DNA from: Ignavibacteriaceae bacterium
Lineage (GTDB): Bacteria; Bacteroidota; Ignavibacteria; Ignavibacteriales; Ignavibacteriaceae
Direction: 5' to 3'
Length of the DNA: 16,138 nucleotides
Assembly (NCBI GenBank): GCA_023231105.1
Contig: JALNWB010000087.1
Location: 1 to 16,138, forward strand
Made by a program: the position numbers and the translations under genes. How positions within the stretch are numbered: the first letter of the stretch is position 1; each line of letters begins with the position of its first letter. A model generated the notes under the pieces. It was not told the DNA's origin, did not search any database, and was given only the letters and a program-made list of their open reading frames with translations. Below are positions 7,266 to 15,689 of this stretch, piece after piece.

Positions 7266-9119
7266 ATGAAAAAACTATTTTACTTCTTTTACGTATTATT
7301 TTTTATCGTTGGATGTAATAAATCAGAAGATACTACTCCAACCGGACCAACAACAGACCCGGCAGGGTCAAGCCTCAAATCCCAGCAAGCCTATGAATCA
7401 TTAGAAATTGTTTTTATGGCTTGGGCAAATGGTAGTTTTCAAAATGCTTCAGACTTTGATGCCCTGAATTTTAAGACAGCAAATACTCTCTACAAAGAAG
7501 CCATCACACTTGATCCGAATAACAAGGATGCACATCTTGGCGCAGCTATTACAGAAATACTCTGTACTTATGCAGATACCGCTGTTAACCGGATTGTTAA
7601 ACAATGGGAAAGTTTTGGAAATTCAAATTTGACTCTATCACCCCCGCCAATAAAAAATGCGGGATTACTTTCATCAACATCGCAAATGGTTGTGCCTGTT
7701 AATGAGATGGCGAAAAATCTTTTAAAAATTTATTCGATAGCTAAGGTTGATCCTCCGCTGATCAGTGATATGCAAAGGATTCTCCGGGATGCATTCTTGC
7801 CAAGAATTAATTACGCTATTGAGCAGCTTGCATTTGTAGAAAATGCCGACACATTTAAATTTAGAGTAAGCGGAAAAATGCAAGGCGATACAAAACTCGC
7901 TGCGGTTTTTCTCTATTCAACCGAAGTTATGTTTACCGATGCTTTACTGCAAGGTGTGAAAGCAATGTTGGAAGAATTTCTTGTTTATAAATTTGAGTTG
8001 CCTGATTACAAACAGCAATCTCTTATAACCGCGCTACAACAAAACAGCACATCTTTTTTCTATTTAGCAAGTGATGGAACTACACATTCTTCAAATGCAA
8101 AGGCTTCGATAAATGCTATGGTTGACAAAATGCTTTTGGGAATAACTAAACTTGAAACTATTTCCGGCCATCAATCTGATGCAGCAATTAAGCTTGGGAA
8201 CGATGGATTAAAACAAGCTGATCTTGACACAGCAAAAAAATATTTGAACAAAATGAAAACTTCTATGACTAGTCCTATTGATGTTCATATCGATAACGCT
8301 GGATCAGACGGTAATCCGATGGATATTCAAGTAAATATCGGGAAGTTTTTTGATAACCCGGTTGCAAATCCCAAAGCTGCATTTTTACCTGCATACACAG
8401 TAATTGCAAGCGGAGCGGAAGATATTAATTTTAAATTTACCGCTAACACTTATGCAGAATTCATTTTGCCGGATCCAACTTTTGGCGGAGTTTTTCCAGG
8501 TATGACCAATGACAAAATGAAAATGCTATTGCGCATTGACGAAGAATTTGGTTTTCGAATTTACTTCAACACTTGGTGGGATTATTATAATTCTCAGCAA
8601 CAACCGTTTACGGTCAAAGTTGTTACTGCATCTAAAACTTATTCAAAAATGACGGATAATTGGGGGTGTGCAAAGATTATCATTGCCGATCAAGATAATG
8701 TTACTTACAAAGTTTTTGTAAATAACGGAACTTCGGATTACGAGTTGAACGCAAGACCTTCCACTCAATTAATGGTTAAAGCGAAATCCCAAATGGATCA
8801 CAGTTTTAAAATGGTTATACCTCCGCAAAATCTTACAGCTTATTCTGAATACAGCCAAATACGATTGCAGTGGGATAATTATGATACATACTGGGTAATG
8901 AAAGGAACAGGCGCCAACTCAACGCCGGTTGATTATCAAAAGACAAATTACCAAAATAATTTTTGGGATAATAACGTTACCAATGGAATAACATATAGAT
9001 ACCAATTGCGGACATCCAATAATCCTGAAGATTATAACATGGGTTACGGAAATAATTGGGAACCTTTAGTATTAAAAGAAATTCAGTATTCTAATCTTGT
9101 TACTATTACGAAACAGTGA
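7266..9119 (+). CDS. Large uncharacterised lipoprotein with TPR-like N-terminal region
   Basis: A 617-residue protein I do not recognise. The N-terminus is a lipoprotein signal: two lysines, a hydrophobic run, then the lipobox I-V-G-C with lipidated Cys17, followed by a Thr/Pro-rich linker (about 20-36). Residues about 66-100 read like one tetratricopeptide unit (NTLYKEAITLDPNNKDAHLGAA). The rest up to about 330 looks helical. From about 345 onward the sequence looks beta-rich with many Asn/Tyr/Trp. The last 100 residues (from about 519, PPQNLTAYSEYSQIRLQWD, to YSNLVTITKQ) resemble a fibronectin type III or similar beta-sandwich. It is predicted to be anchored to a membrane, probably the outer one. 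A good AAGGA precedes the ATG, and the stop overlaps the next gene (GTGA). Function is unknown; partnership with the downstream barrel is inferred. Confidence 0.85.
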   Translation: MKKLFYFFYVLFFIVGCNKSEDTTPTGPTTDPAGSSLKSQQAYESLEIVFMAWANGSFQNASDFDALNFKTANTLYKEAITLDPNNKDAHLGAAITEILCTYADTAVNRIVKQWESFGNSNLTLSPPPIKNAGLLSSTSQMVVPVNEMAKNLLKIYSIAKVDPPLISDMQRILRDAFLPRINYAIEQLAFVENADTFKFRVSGKMQGDTKLAAVFLYSTEVMFTDALLQGVKAMLEEFLVYKFELPDYKQQSLITALQQNSTSFFYLASDGTTHSSNAKASINAMVDKMLLGITKLETISGHQSDAAIKLGNDGLKQADLDTAKKYLNKMKTSMTSPIDVHIDNAGSDGNPMDIQVNIGKFFDNPVANPKAAFLPAYTVIASGAEDINFKFTANTYAEFILPDPTFGGVFPGMTNDKMKMLLRIDEEFGFRIYFNTWWDYYNSQQQPFTVKVVTASKTYSKMTDNWGCAKIIIADQDNVTYKVFVNNGTSDYELNARPSTQLMVKAKSQMDHSFKMVIPPQNLTAYSEYSQIRLQWDNYDTYWVMKGTGANSTPVDYQKTNYQNNFWDNNVTNGITYRYQLRTSNNPEDYNMGYGNNWEPLVLKEIQYSNLVTITKQ

Positions 9120-10480
9120 TAAAATTCGTAATAGCTCTTTCATTTTTGGCTGTGCAATTTGTTTTTGCACAGCCATTTTATTTGAAAAGCGATTCACTTT
9201 CAACTGTTACTTTATCAACTTCATATTTCGATTTATTAAGAACAAAAAATTCAACATCAAACACTGCTATTTCGTTTCAAAAAACTTCTGCACAATTTGA
9301 GACTTCTTTCGGAGAAGACAGATTATTTTTCTCCATCGAAACCGGGAAGAATAATATTCAAGTTGAAAACGGGATCAGCCTATTACATTTTAAAACCGGG
9401 CAGTCAATTCATCGTTTAACCGCCGATAATGAATTCTCGTTCAACCCATTTTTTGCAGAATTGTTTTTGCGGGTAAATCAAATTAGAAGTGTATCTACTT
9501 TAGATTATGGAGGAAGTTTTGGATTTAGAAATTCTTCTCATTGGTTTGAAAGATTCAGAATCGGTTATTATTCTTATTCTTTCCCATGGATATTCGGATT
9601 GAGATATCAAGATTCCGAAATTGATATTAACAACATGACGATGCTTACAAAAGTTTTTTATGAGATTGGATTTCATCCGATAAAAAAAACCGGGTTAACC
9701 TTTCAATATGAAAAATACATAAGTTCAAAAAACAAAAATGAAAATCCGGTTTTTGCCGTTGATGACAAAAGTGCCGGGTCACTAGCAAAACTTATCTTTA
9801 CCAATTCTTCTTTTATAATTCCTGTTGAAATTAATTTTTTTCATGGGCAGGGTGAAAGTTTTTTTGATCTTTTCTACTCACAGAATTCGTTCAGTCAAAA
9901 TTCTTTTACGGACGCGCTTTATAATGGAATTAAATTGAAAGGTTCGGAATCTATAGATTACCAATGGATTCCCTCAATATCCATCAGGTATGATTTCTTC
10001 AAAGGTTCTATGGTCGGCAATATACAGTCGTGGCCCTTCACATCAGTTCTAACTTCTTTTATTGCTAACAGAATTAATTATCGGCTAACGGGACAGGTTT
10101 ACCTTTTTTCTTTGGAAGCCGAAAAGCGGTTTACTTTTTCATGTTTTTCAATTCAACCTGAACTTTCACTTCACCAGATTCTACCCGAAGTAACGTTAGA
10201 CAACTGGCAGCCGTCATATTTAGTTTTTGGAGTGAAAGATTTTTCAAGGAATATTTTGCCGGTAAGAAAAGCGCTAATTGGTAAAATTTCATTTTCTGCA
10301 TCGTATCAATTAAAATTTTGTACATTTATTTTGCAAGCGGGGCAATTCATTCCTCTTCAAATTATTAAGAAAGAGCTTCCGGCTTCTGCCGTTTCCCCGG
10401 TAGTAATCATTACCCAAGCCGGACCAAGCAAAATTGACGGTGGAAGATGGATATCCTTTAGTATCCGCGCCGGTTTCTAA
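9116..10480 (+). CDS. Uncharacterised secreted protein, probable outer-membrane beta-barrel
   Basis: A 454-residue protein I do not recognise. A Sec signal peptide is clear (IKFVIALSFLAVQFVFA, probable cleavage after FVFA before QPFYLK, about residue 18/19). The mature part is made of alternating hydrophobic/polar segments rich in aromatic residues, with turns of the type N-G or K-K-T-G, for example RFRIGYYSYSFPWIFGLRYQDSE and TGLTFQYEKYISSK. It ends ISFSIRAGF, with the C-terminal Phe typical of beta-barrel outer-membrane proteins recognised by the BAM machinery. No known domain is evident. The GTG start overlaps the upstream lipoprotein stop by 4 bases (GTGA), so the two are translationally coupled and probably work together. 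A non-barrel secreted protein remains possible. Confidence 0.8.
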   Translation: MIKFVIALSFLAVQFVFAQPFYLKSDSLSTVTLSTSYFDLLRTKNSTSNTAISFQKTSAQFETSFGEDRLFFSIETGKNNIQVENGISLLHFKTGQSIHRLTADNEFSFNPFFAELFLRVNQIRSVSTLDYGGSFGFRNSSHWFERFRIGYYSYSFPWIFGLRYQDSEIDINNMTMLTKVFYEIGFHPIKKTGLTFQYEKYISSKNKNENPVFAVDDKSAGSLAKLIFTNSSFIIPVEINFFHGQGESFFDLFYSQNSFSQNSFTDALYNGIKLKGSESIDYQWIPSISIRYDFFKGSMVGNIQSWPFTSVLTSFIANRINYRLTGQVYLFSLEAEKRFTFSCFSIQPELSLHQILPEVTLDNWQPSYLVFGVKDFSRNILPVRKALIGKISFSASYQLKFCTFILQAGQFIPLQIIKKELPASAVSPVVIITQAGPSKIDGGRWISFSIRAGF

Positions 10481-10561
10481 CTATTCTCAAAATCAAGAAA
10501 TATTTTGTTATTTATAGCAAAGCAATTATTTTATCTATCATTTTTAATAAAAAATATATTC

Positions 10562-10691
10562 TTTTGGCTGGCATAAAATGTGTTGAAATTGGATATTAGT
10601 TGTGAATTAAGAAATGAAACTTGGGACTTAGCGGGGAGGTAAGCCCTGAGTTTCATCTCTGTTTAAGAGCAACATCCAGCCGAAATACCCC
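10562..10691 (+). promoter_or_regulatory. Candidate structured RNA leader of the cbb3/copper ATPase operon
   Basis: The 239-base gap before ccoI can fold as follows. The closing stem is TTTTGGCTGG (10562-10571) with CCAGCCGAAA (10676-10685): nine Watson-Crick pairs and one G-U. An inner extension pairs TGTTG (10581-10585) with CAACA (10670-10674). A hairpin pairs ATGAAACT (10614-10621) with AGTTTCAT (10649-10656), then GGG (10623-10625) with CCC (10644-10646) and CTTA (10627-10630) with TAAG (10640-10643), closing the loop GCGGGGAGG. A second hairpin pairs CTCT (10657-10660) with AGAG (10666-10669). The two hairpins and the inner stem abut without linkers. Loop GGGG (10633-10636) could also pair with CCCC (10688-10691). 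I match it to no known riboswitch. Alternatives are a decayed small inverted-repeat element or chance; folding was done by eye. Confidence 0.4.
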
Positions 10692-10719
10692 AAAACTATT
10701 TATCTACGAATTAAATTTT

Positions 10720-13164
10720 ATGGCAATCAAAGAAGTGGTTTTCCAAGATCGCGAACTTGTGTGTTATCATTGCGGTGATACGTGTCCGTCTGATTCAATC
10801 AGTAAGGATGACAAAGTATTTTGTTGTGAAGGCTGCAAGGTTGTATATGAAATTTTAAATGAAAAAAATCTCTGCACCTATTATAAGCTTAACGAGTCTC
10901 CGGGAAAAACACAAAAAACTCTTCCACTGAAAAATAAATATGAATATTTGGACGATGAAGGACTCAACGGCAAGCTGCTTGATTTTTCTGATGGGAAAAT
11001 CAGTACGATAACCTTTTTTATCCCGCAAATGCATTGCAGCTCATGTATTTGGTTGTTGGAAAATCTTTTCAAAATTCATCCTGAGATTATGCAATCGAGA
11101 GTGAATTTTGTTGAGAAAAAATTGTCGGTCTCTTTTCATTCGACTAAAATTTCTCTTCGTCAAGTTGTGGAATTGCTTGCCTTTATTGGTTATGAACCCC
11201 AGATAAGTTTTGAAGATGTTGAGAAGAAATCAAAAGATTACGTAAACAAAAAATTATATTATAAAGTAGGAGTTGCCGGTTTCGGTTTCGGCAATATTAT
11301 GCTTCTAAGCTTCCCGGAATATCTTTCAATTGATGTTTCAAGCGAATCACTTCGAACAACTTTTAGTTATGTTATTTTTCTCATATCGCTTCCTCTTTTT
11401 TTTTATTGCGGTTCAGAATATTTTATTTCGGCATTTAAAGGATTGCGGAAAAAGTTTGTTAATATAGACGTCCCGCTCTCTCTCGGCATCTTGGCTTTTT
11501 TCGGAAAAAGCTCATATGAAATATTTGCGCACGGCAGCCCCGGTTACATGGATTCTCTTGCCGGCTTGATTTTTTTCTTACTGCTCGGGAAAATATTTCA
11601 AAATAAAACCTATGACGTTCTCAACTTTGAAAGAAATTACAAATCCTTTTTTCCAATTTCCATCACCGTGAAAAAAAGCGGAGATGAAAAAACAATTCCT
11701 CTTTCCCAATTAAAAATTGGAGAAAGAATTGTAGTAAGGAACGGAGAGCTGATTCCCGCAGATGCAATCTTATTTAGCGGTGAGGGAAATATTGATTATA
11801 GTTTTGTAACCGGAGAATCTGCACCTGTTAGCAAAGTTGTTGGAGAAATGATCTACGCCGGCGGAAGACAAATGGGAAGTTCTATTGAGTTAGAAGTTTT
11901 AAAAGAAGTTTCACAGAGTTATCTAACGCAATTGTGGAATAATTTTCAAGCAAAAGATGGAGTGGAATTTTCATTTACCGGAATTGCCAATTCACTCAGC
12001 AAGTACTTCACCTTTGCTATTTTATTCATTGCATCAACGGCTTTTTTGTATTGGATACGGATTGATGCAAATATTGCGATAACCGCTTTCATAACGGTTC
12101 TTATCATCGCTTGTCCTTGCGCACTTGCAATGTCAACTCCATTTACACTTGGTAACACGCTGCGGATATTCGGAAAGAATGATTTTTATGTGAAAAATAT
12201 TCGTGTCTTAGAAGATATCGCGAAGATTGATACAATTGTCTGGGATAAAACCGGAACCATTACCAAAGCGGGAGAAACAGAAATTGAGTTTGTCGGTGAC
12301 GCTCTTTCAACCGAAGAGAATACCTTGGTGAAATCCTTAGTCCGGAATTCCAATCATCCTTTAAGTAAAAAGATTTTCGCAGCGATTGAAGGACCTTCTA
12401 TTCTTAAAGTTGAAAATTTTATTGAAATTGTTGGACAGGGAATTCAAGGTGAAATTGCCGGGCGGGAAATAAAAATCGGTGGAGAAAGTTTTTTCAAATT
12501 AAATAAAACTAAGGAAGACCAAGAAACGATTTATGAAACGATTCCGGTTCCCGTAAGTTCAGAAGTATATCTTTCAATAAATGATGTTGTAAAAGGGAAG
12601 TATAAAATTCAGAATAAATACCGCGATGAAACTGATTCGGTAATTAAACAAACGCAAAAAAAATATGATTCGTACCTTCTTTCGGGTGATAACGAGACTG
12701 AAAAGAACTATTTGGTTAAACTTTTTGGAAACGAAGAAAAAGTGTTTTTTAGACAATCGCCGTTAGGCAAATTAAATTTTATTAAAAAACTTCAGTCGGA
12801 GAAGAAAAAAGTTTTAATGCTTGGAGATGGATTGAATGACGCCGGTGCATTAGCGCAAAGCAATGTCGGTATTTCCATTTCAGAAGATATCTTGAATTTT
12901 ACGCCGGCGAGCGACGCAATTTTAAATGCAAAAATGTTCAAAAATTTACCAACTTTTCTTAACTTTACGACCATAAGTTTGAAAATTATTTATGCTAGTT
13001 TCTGCATTTCAATCTTGTACAACCTTTTGGGCTTATATTTTGCGGTGCAGGGTTTATTATCGCCGTTACTTTCCGCCATTTTAATGCCCATTAGTTCAAT
13101 TTCAGTTGTAGTCTTTACAACAATAACCACTACATTTTTTGCGAAACGGAAAGGATTACTGTGA
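10720..13164 (+). CDS. ccoI: Copper-translocating P-type ATPase for cbb3 oxidase assembly (CcoI/FixI type)
   Basis: An 814-residue P1B-type ATPase. The N-terminal cysteine cluster (C15, C18, C22, then FCCEGC with C35, C36, C39) is the extra metal-binding domain typical of CcoI. A ferredoxin-like heavy-metal domain follows with MHCSSC (C106, C109). Also seen are the actuator TGES at 364-367, the transmembrane metal site C465-P-C467, the phosphorylated D509-K-T-G-T, the nucleotide-domain NHPLS, and the hinge G702-D-G-L-N-D707. It moves copper across the inner membrane for the oxidase CuB centre. I chose the ATG at 10720; a frame-open TTG at 10621 would add 33 residues unlike the family and begin inside the predicted hairpin. 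Shine-Dalgarno is absent. The stop overlaps ccoS (GTGA), and cbb3 genes follow. Confidence 0.95.
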   Translation: MAIKEVVFQDRELVCYHCGDTCPSDSISKDDKVFCCEGCKVVYEILNEKNLCTYYKLNESPGKTQKTLPLKNKYEYLDDEGLNGKLLDFSDGKISTITFFIPQMHCSSCIWLLENLFKIHPEIMQSRVNFVEKKLSVSFHSTKISLRQVVELLAFIGYEPQISFEDVEKKSKDYVNKKLYYKVGVAGFGFGNIMLLSFPEYLSIDVSSESLRTTFSYVIFLISLPLFFYCGSEYFISAFKGLRKKFVNIDVPLSLGILAFFGKSSYEIFAHGSPGYMDSLAGLIFFLLLGKIFQNKTYDVLNFERNYKSFFPISITVKKSGDEKTIPLSQLKIGERIVVRNGELIPADAILFSGEGNIDYSFVTGESAPVSKVVGEMIYAGGRQMGSSIELEVLKEVSQSYLTQLWNNFQAKDGVEFSFTGIANSLSKYFTFAILFIASTAFLYWIRIDANIAITAFITVLIIACPCALAMSTPFTLGNTLRIFGKNDFYVKNIRVLEDIAKIDTIVWDKTGTITKAGETEIEFVGDALSTEENTLVKSLVRNSNHPLSKKIFAAIEGPSILKVENFIEIVGQGIQGEIAGREIKIGGESFFKLNKTKEDQETIYETIPVPVSSEVYLSINDVVKGKYKIQNKYRDETDSVIKQTQKKYDSYLLSGDNETEKNYLVKLFGNEEKVFFRQSPLGKLNFIKKLQSEKKKVLMLGDGLNDAGALAQSNVGISISEDILNFTPASDAILNAKMFKNLPTFLNFTTISLKIIYASFCISILYNLLGLYFAVQGLLSPLLSAILMPISSISVVVFTTITTTFFAKRKGLL

Positions 13165-13343
13165 GTGTTATAGTAGTATTAATACTATTCAGCATAATGG
13201 TTGCAGGCGGTTTCCTTGCCGCGTTTATATGGGCTGTAAAAAGCGGACAGTATGACGATAAATATACGCCGTCTGTTCGAATGCTTTTTGATGACAAGGA
13301 ACAAACTATTCTTAATGAGAAAACCAATAAAACCAACTCTTGA
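13161..13343 (+). CDS. ccoS: cbb3-type cytochrome oxidase assembly protein CcoS
   Basis: A 60-residue protein with one membrane segment (about residues 3-26, VIVVLILFSIMVAGGFLAAFIWAV) followed by the CcoS-typical KSGQYDD stretch (residues 28-34) and a polar tail. CcoS is needed for cofactor insertion (heme b and copper) into CcoN in other bacteria (family knowledge). The start is GTG, overlapping the ccoI stop by 4 bases, so it is translationally coupled. The gap to ccoN-ccoO is 17 bases. Small size and this exact position between ccoI and ccoN make the call firm. Confidence 0.94.
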   Translation: MSVIVVLILFSIMVAGGFLAAFIWAVKSGQYDDKYTPSVRMLFDDKEQTILNEKTNKTNS

Positions 13344-13360
13344 ATAAATCTGGAGAATAA

Positions 13361-15481
13361 ATGATGCAAATCGAAACCTTTAAATATGACAATAAGATTG
13401 TAAAATATTTTACCATCGCCACAGTTCTGTGGAGCGTTGTTGGGATGCTCGTCGGTTTAATAATTGCCGTACAGCTTTACATCCCCGCCCTTAATCTGGG
13501 AATTCCTTATTTAACATTCAGCAGATTACGCCCGCTCCACACCAATGCCGTGATCTTTGCGTTTGTTGGTAACGGAATATTTATGGGAGTTTATTATTCG
13601 TTGCAGCGTTTGTGCAAGGCGAGAATGTTTAGCGATTTCTTAAGCAAACTTCATTTTTGGAGTTGGCAATTGATAATTGTCTGCGCGGCAATTACTCTTC
13701 CTCTCGGTATAAGTTCCGGTAAAGAATATGCCGAACTTGAATGGCCAATTGATATTCTTATTACACTTGTTTGGGTTGTCTTTGCTATTAACTTATTTGG
13801 AACCATTGCCAAAAGAAGAGAGAAACATCTTTATGTTGCAATCTGGTTTTATATTGCAACAATTGTAACGGTTGCGGTTTTACATATTGTTAATTCAATT
13901 GAAATTCCGGTAACACTTTTCAAAAGTTACTCTGCTTATGCAGGCGTTCAGGATGCGTTGGTTCAATGGTGGTACGGTCACAATGCCGTAGCCTTCTTTT
14001 TAACAACGCCATATCTTGGATTGATGTATTATTTTTTGCCGAAAGCTGCAAACCGACCGATTTATTCGTACCGCCTTTCAATAATTCACTTTTGGGCTTT
14101 GATCTTCATTTATATTTGGGCTGGTCCGCATCATCTATTATATAGCGCTTTACCGGATTGGGCTCAATCTTTAGGAACTGTTTTTTCAATTATGCTTATC
14201 GCTCCTTCCTGGGGTGGAATGATCAACGGGCTTTTAACATTACGCGGCGCATGGGATAAATTAAGAGAAGATGTGGTTCTCAAATTTATGGTTGTAGCTA
14301 TTACCGCTTACGGTATGTCAACCTTTGAAGGTCCAATGCTCTCGCTAAAGAATGTTAATGCGTTGGCGCATTTTACAGATTGGATCATTGCTCACGTGCA
14401 TATCGGCGCTTTAGGATGGAACGGATTCTTAACTTTCGGAATTCTTTATTGGCTCGTTCCAAGATTATGGAACACAACGCTTTATTCAAAAAAACAAGCA
14501 AACTTCCATTTCTGGATCGGATTTTTAGGAATCGTTTTTTATGCTTCATCAATGTATTGGTCTGCGTTAGTTCAAACATTAATGTGGAAACAATTCACTC
14601 CTGCCGGACTTCTCCAATATCCGAATTTCCTGGAAACAGTTTTACAAATCATTCCGATGTACATTATCCGGTCTGTCGGCGGATTGCTTTATTTGACGGG
14701 TGTACTTGTAATGGTTAATAATTTAATTAAAACGGCAAAGCAAGGAAAGTTTGTTGCCGATGAAGAAGCGCAAGCTCCGCCAATGGTTAAAGCTCCTATC
14801 AAATATAAAAAGGGGCTCGGTCATCGATGGATTGAAAGCCGTCCGATTCAATTTACTTTGCTCGCTGCCATCGCAATTTTATTTGGCGGTATCGTTGAAA
14901 TGATCCCGACATTTTTAGTTAAGACGAACATCCCCACAATTTCCTCTGTAAAACCATACACACCGTTGGAGTTGCAAGGGAGAGATTTATACATGCGTGA
15001 AGGTTGTGTAAACTGCCATTCTCAACTTATACGTCCCTTCAGAAGTGAAGTTGAACGGTATGGCGAATATTCAAAAGCAGGAGAATATGTTTACGATCAT
15101 CCGTTCCTTTGGGGATCGAAAAGAACCGGTCCCGACCTGATGCGGGAAGGTAAAAAATATCCGAATGTTTGGCATTATTATCACATGAATGATCCGCGGT
15201 TGATGTCTCCCGGCTCAATTATGCCGCCGTTCGCATGGCTCTCGGAAAATGTTTTAGACATTTCAACTACACCAAAGAAAATTTCTGTTTTAAGAAAATT
15301 AGGAGTTCCTTATCCCGATGGTTTTGAAAATATTGCAAACAATGAGCTTGGTAAGCAGGCTGATTCGATTGCGCTTGATCTTACTAAAGCCGGTGTTGTT
15401 GTTGATCCTGATAAAGAGATAATAGCGTTAATTGCGTATCTGCAAAGATTAGGGACAGACATTAAAGCCAAAAAACAATAG
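13361..15481 (+). CDS. ccoNO: Fused cbb3 cytochrome oxidase subunits I and II (CcoN-CcoO)
   Basis: A 706-residue fusion. Residues about 1-465 are the CcoN heme-copper oxidase core: H60 (RPLHTNA) and H347 can bind low-spin heme b, H345 (AHVH) heme b3, and H207 (WWYGHN), H257 and H258 (AGPHH) the CuB ion. Y251 is placed like the cross-linked tyrosine of cbb3 enzymes. A linker (about 461-488) and one membrane helix (about 497-520) lead into the CcoO monoheme cytochrome c domain, with heme site C549-V-N-C552-H553 and probable Met ligand in SIMPPF (M621). It reduces oxygen to water with high affinity and conserves energy as a proton gradient. TGGAG at 13351-13355 serves the ATG at 13361 or the adjacent one at 13364. 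Such fusions occur in Bacteroidota-type genomes. Confidence 0.97.
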   Translation: MMQIETFKYDNKIVKYFTIATVLWSVVGMLVGLIIAVQLYIPALNLGIPYLTFSRLRPLHTNAVIFAFVGNGIFMGVYYSLQRLCKARMFSDFLSKLHFWSWQLIIVCAAITLPLGISSGKEYAELEWPIDILITLVWVVFAINLFGTIAKRREKHLYVAIWFYIATIVTVAVLHIVNSIEIPVTLFKSYSAYAGVQDALVQWWYGHNAVAFFLTTPYLGLMYYFLPKAANRPIYSYRLSIIHFWALIFIYIWAGPHHLLYSALPDWAQSLGTVFSIMLIAPSWGGMINGLLTLRGAWDKLREDVVLKFMVVAITAYGMSTFEGPMLSLKNVNALAHFTDWIIAHVHIGALGWNGFLTFGILYWLVPRLWNTTLYSKKQANFHFWIGFLGIVFYASSMYWSALVQTLMWKQFTPAGLLQYPNFLETVLQIIPMYIIRSVGGLLYLTGVLVMVNNLIKTAKQGKFVADEEAQAPPMVKAPIKYKKGLGHRWIESRPIQFTLLAAIAILFGGIVEMIPTFLVKTNIPTISSVKPYTPLELQGRDLYMREGCVNCHSQLIRPFRSEVERYGEYSKAGEYVYDHPFLWGSKRTGPDLMREGKKYPNVWHYYHMNDPRLMSPGSIMPPFAWLSENVLDISTTPKKISVLRKLGVPYPDGFENIANNELGKQADSIALDLTKAGVVVDPDKEIIALIAYLQRLGTDIKAKKQ

Positions 15482-15499
15482 CAGGAAGAGAGAAAGCAA

Positions 15500-15679
15500 A
15501 TGTTCAGTAATTATTTAAGTTCAATTGAAGGGATCAGTATTTTCCCTGTTGTATCTTTACTGATTTTCCTTTTGGCGTTTATCTTAACCGTAATATGGGT
15601 TTTTCGAATTGATAAATCTTATGTTAAACAAATGGAAAATCTTCCCCTTGATGCGGAAGATGAAAACAGAAAATTTTAA
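15500..15679 (+). CDS. ccoQ: Small cbb3 oxidase subunit CcoQ
   Basis: A 59-residue protein. It begins MFSNYLSSIEGISIFPVVSL, has one membrane helix (about residues 14-36) and ends in an acidic tail (MENLPLDAEDENRKF). Length, topology, the helix followed by a charged D-K-Y/N-L-P-L-D region, and position between ccoN/O and ccoP fit CcoQ/FixQ, which helps stabilise the oxidase complex. It starts 18 bases after the ccoNO stop, with a purine-rich AGGAAGAGAGAAAG tract upstream. The stop overlaps the ccoP ribosome binding site. Sequence similarity in CcoQ is weak, so the call leans on context. Confidence 0.88.
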   Translation: MFSNYLSSIEGISIFPVVSLLIFLLAFILTVIWVFRIDKSYVKQMENLPLDAEDENRKF

Positions 15680-15683
15680 AGGA
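15678..15683 (+). promoter_or_regulatory. Ribosome binding site of ccoP
   Basis: AAAGGA overlaps the TAA stop of ccoQ and lies six bases before the ATG at 15690. It fixes the ccoP start and implies coupled translation. Confidence 0.6.
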
Positions 15684-15689
15684 TTTGTT

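Noticed and set aside
10488..10507. CAAAAT/ATTTTG hairpin after the barrel gene as a terminator
   Set aside because: The stem has six pairs, only one of them G-C, with an eight-base loop and no proper T tract. Such a hairpin would be unstable.
10569..10583. Sigma-54-like sequence TGGCATAAAATGTGT before ccoI
   Set aside because: The -24 half fits, but the -12 half reads GTGT instead of TTGC, and the site overlaps the 5' arm of the predicted RNA stem. Too weak to call.
10621..10719. In-frame TTG extension of ccoI by 33 codons
   Set aside because: The added residues do not resemble CcoI N-termini, there is no ribosome binding site, and the start would sit inside the strong hairpin. The ATG at 10720 gives a family-like start just before the cysteine cluster.
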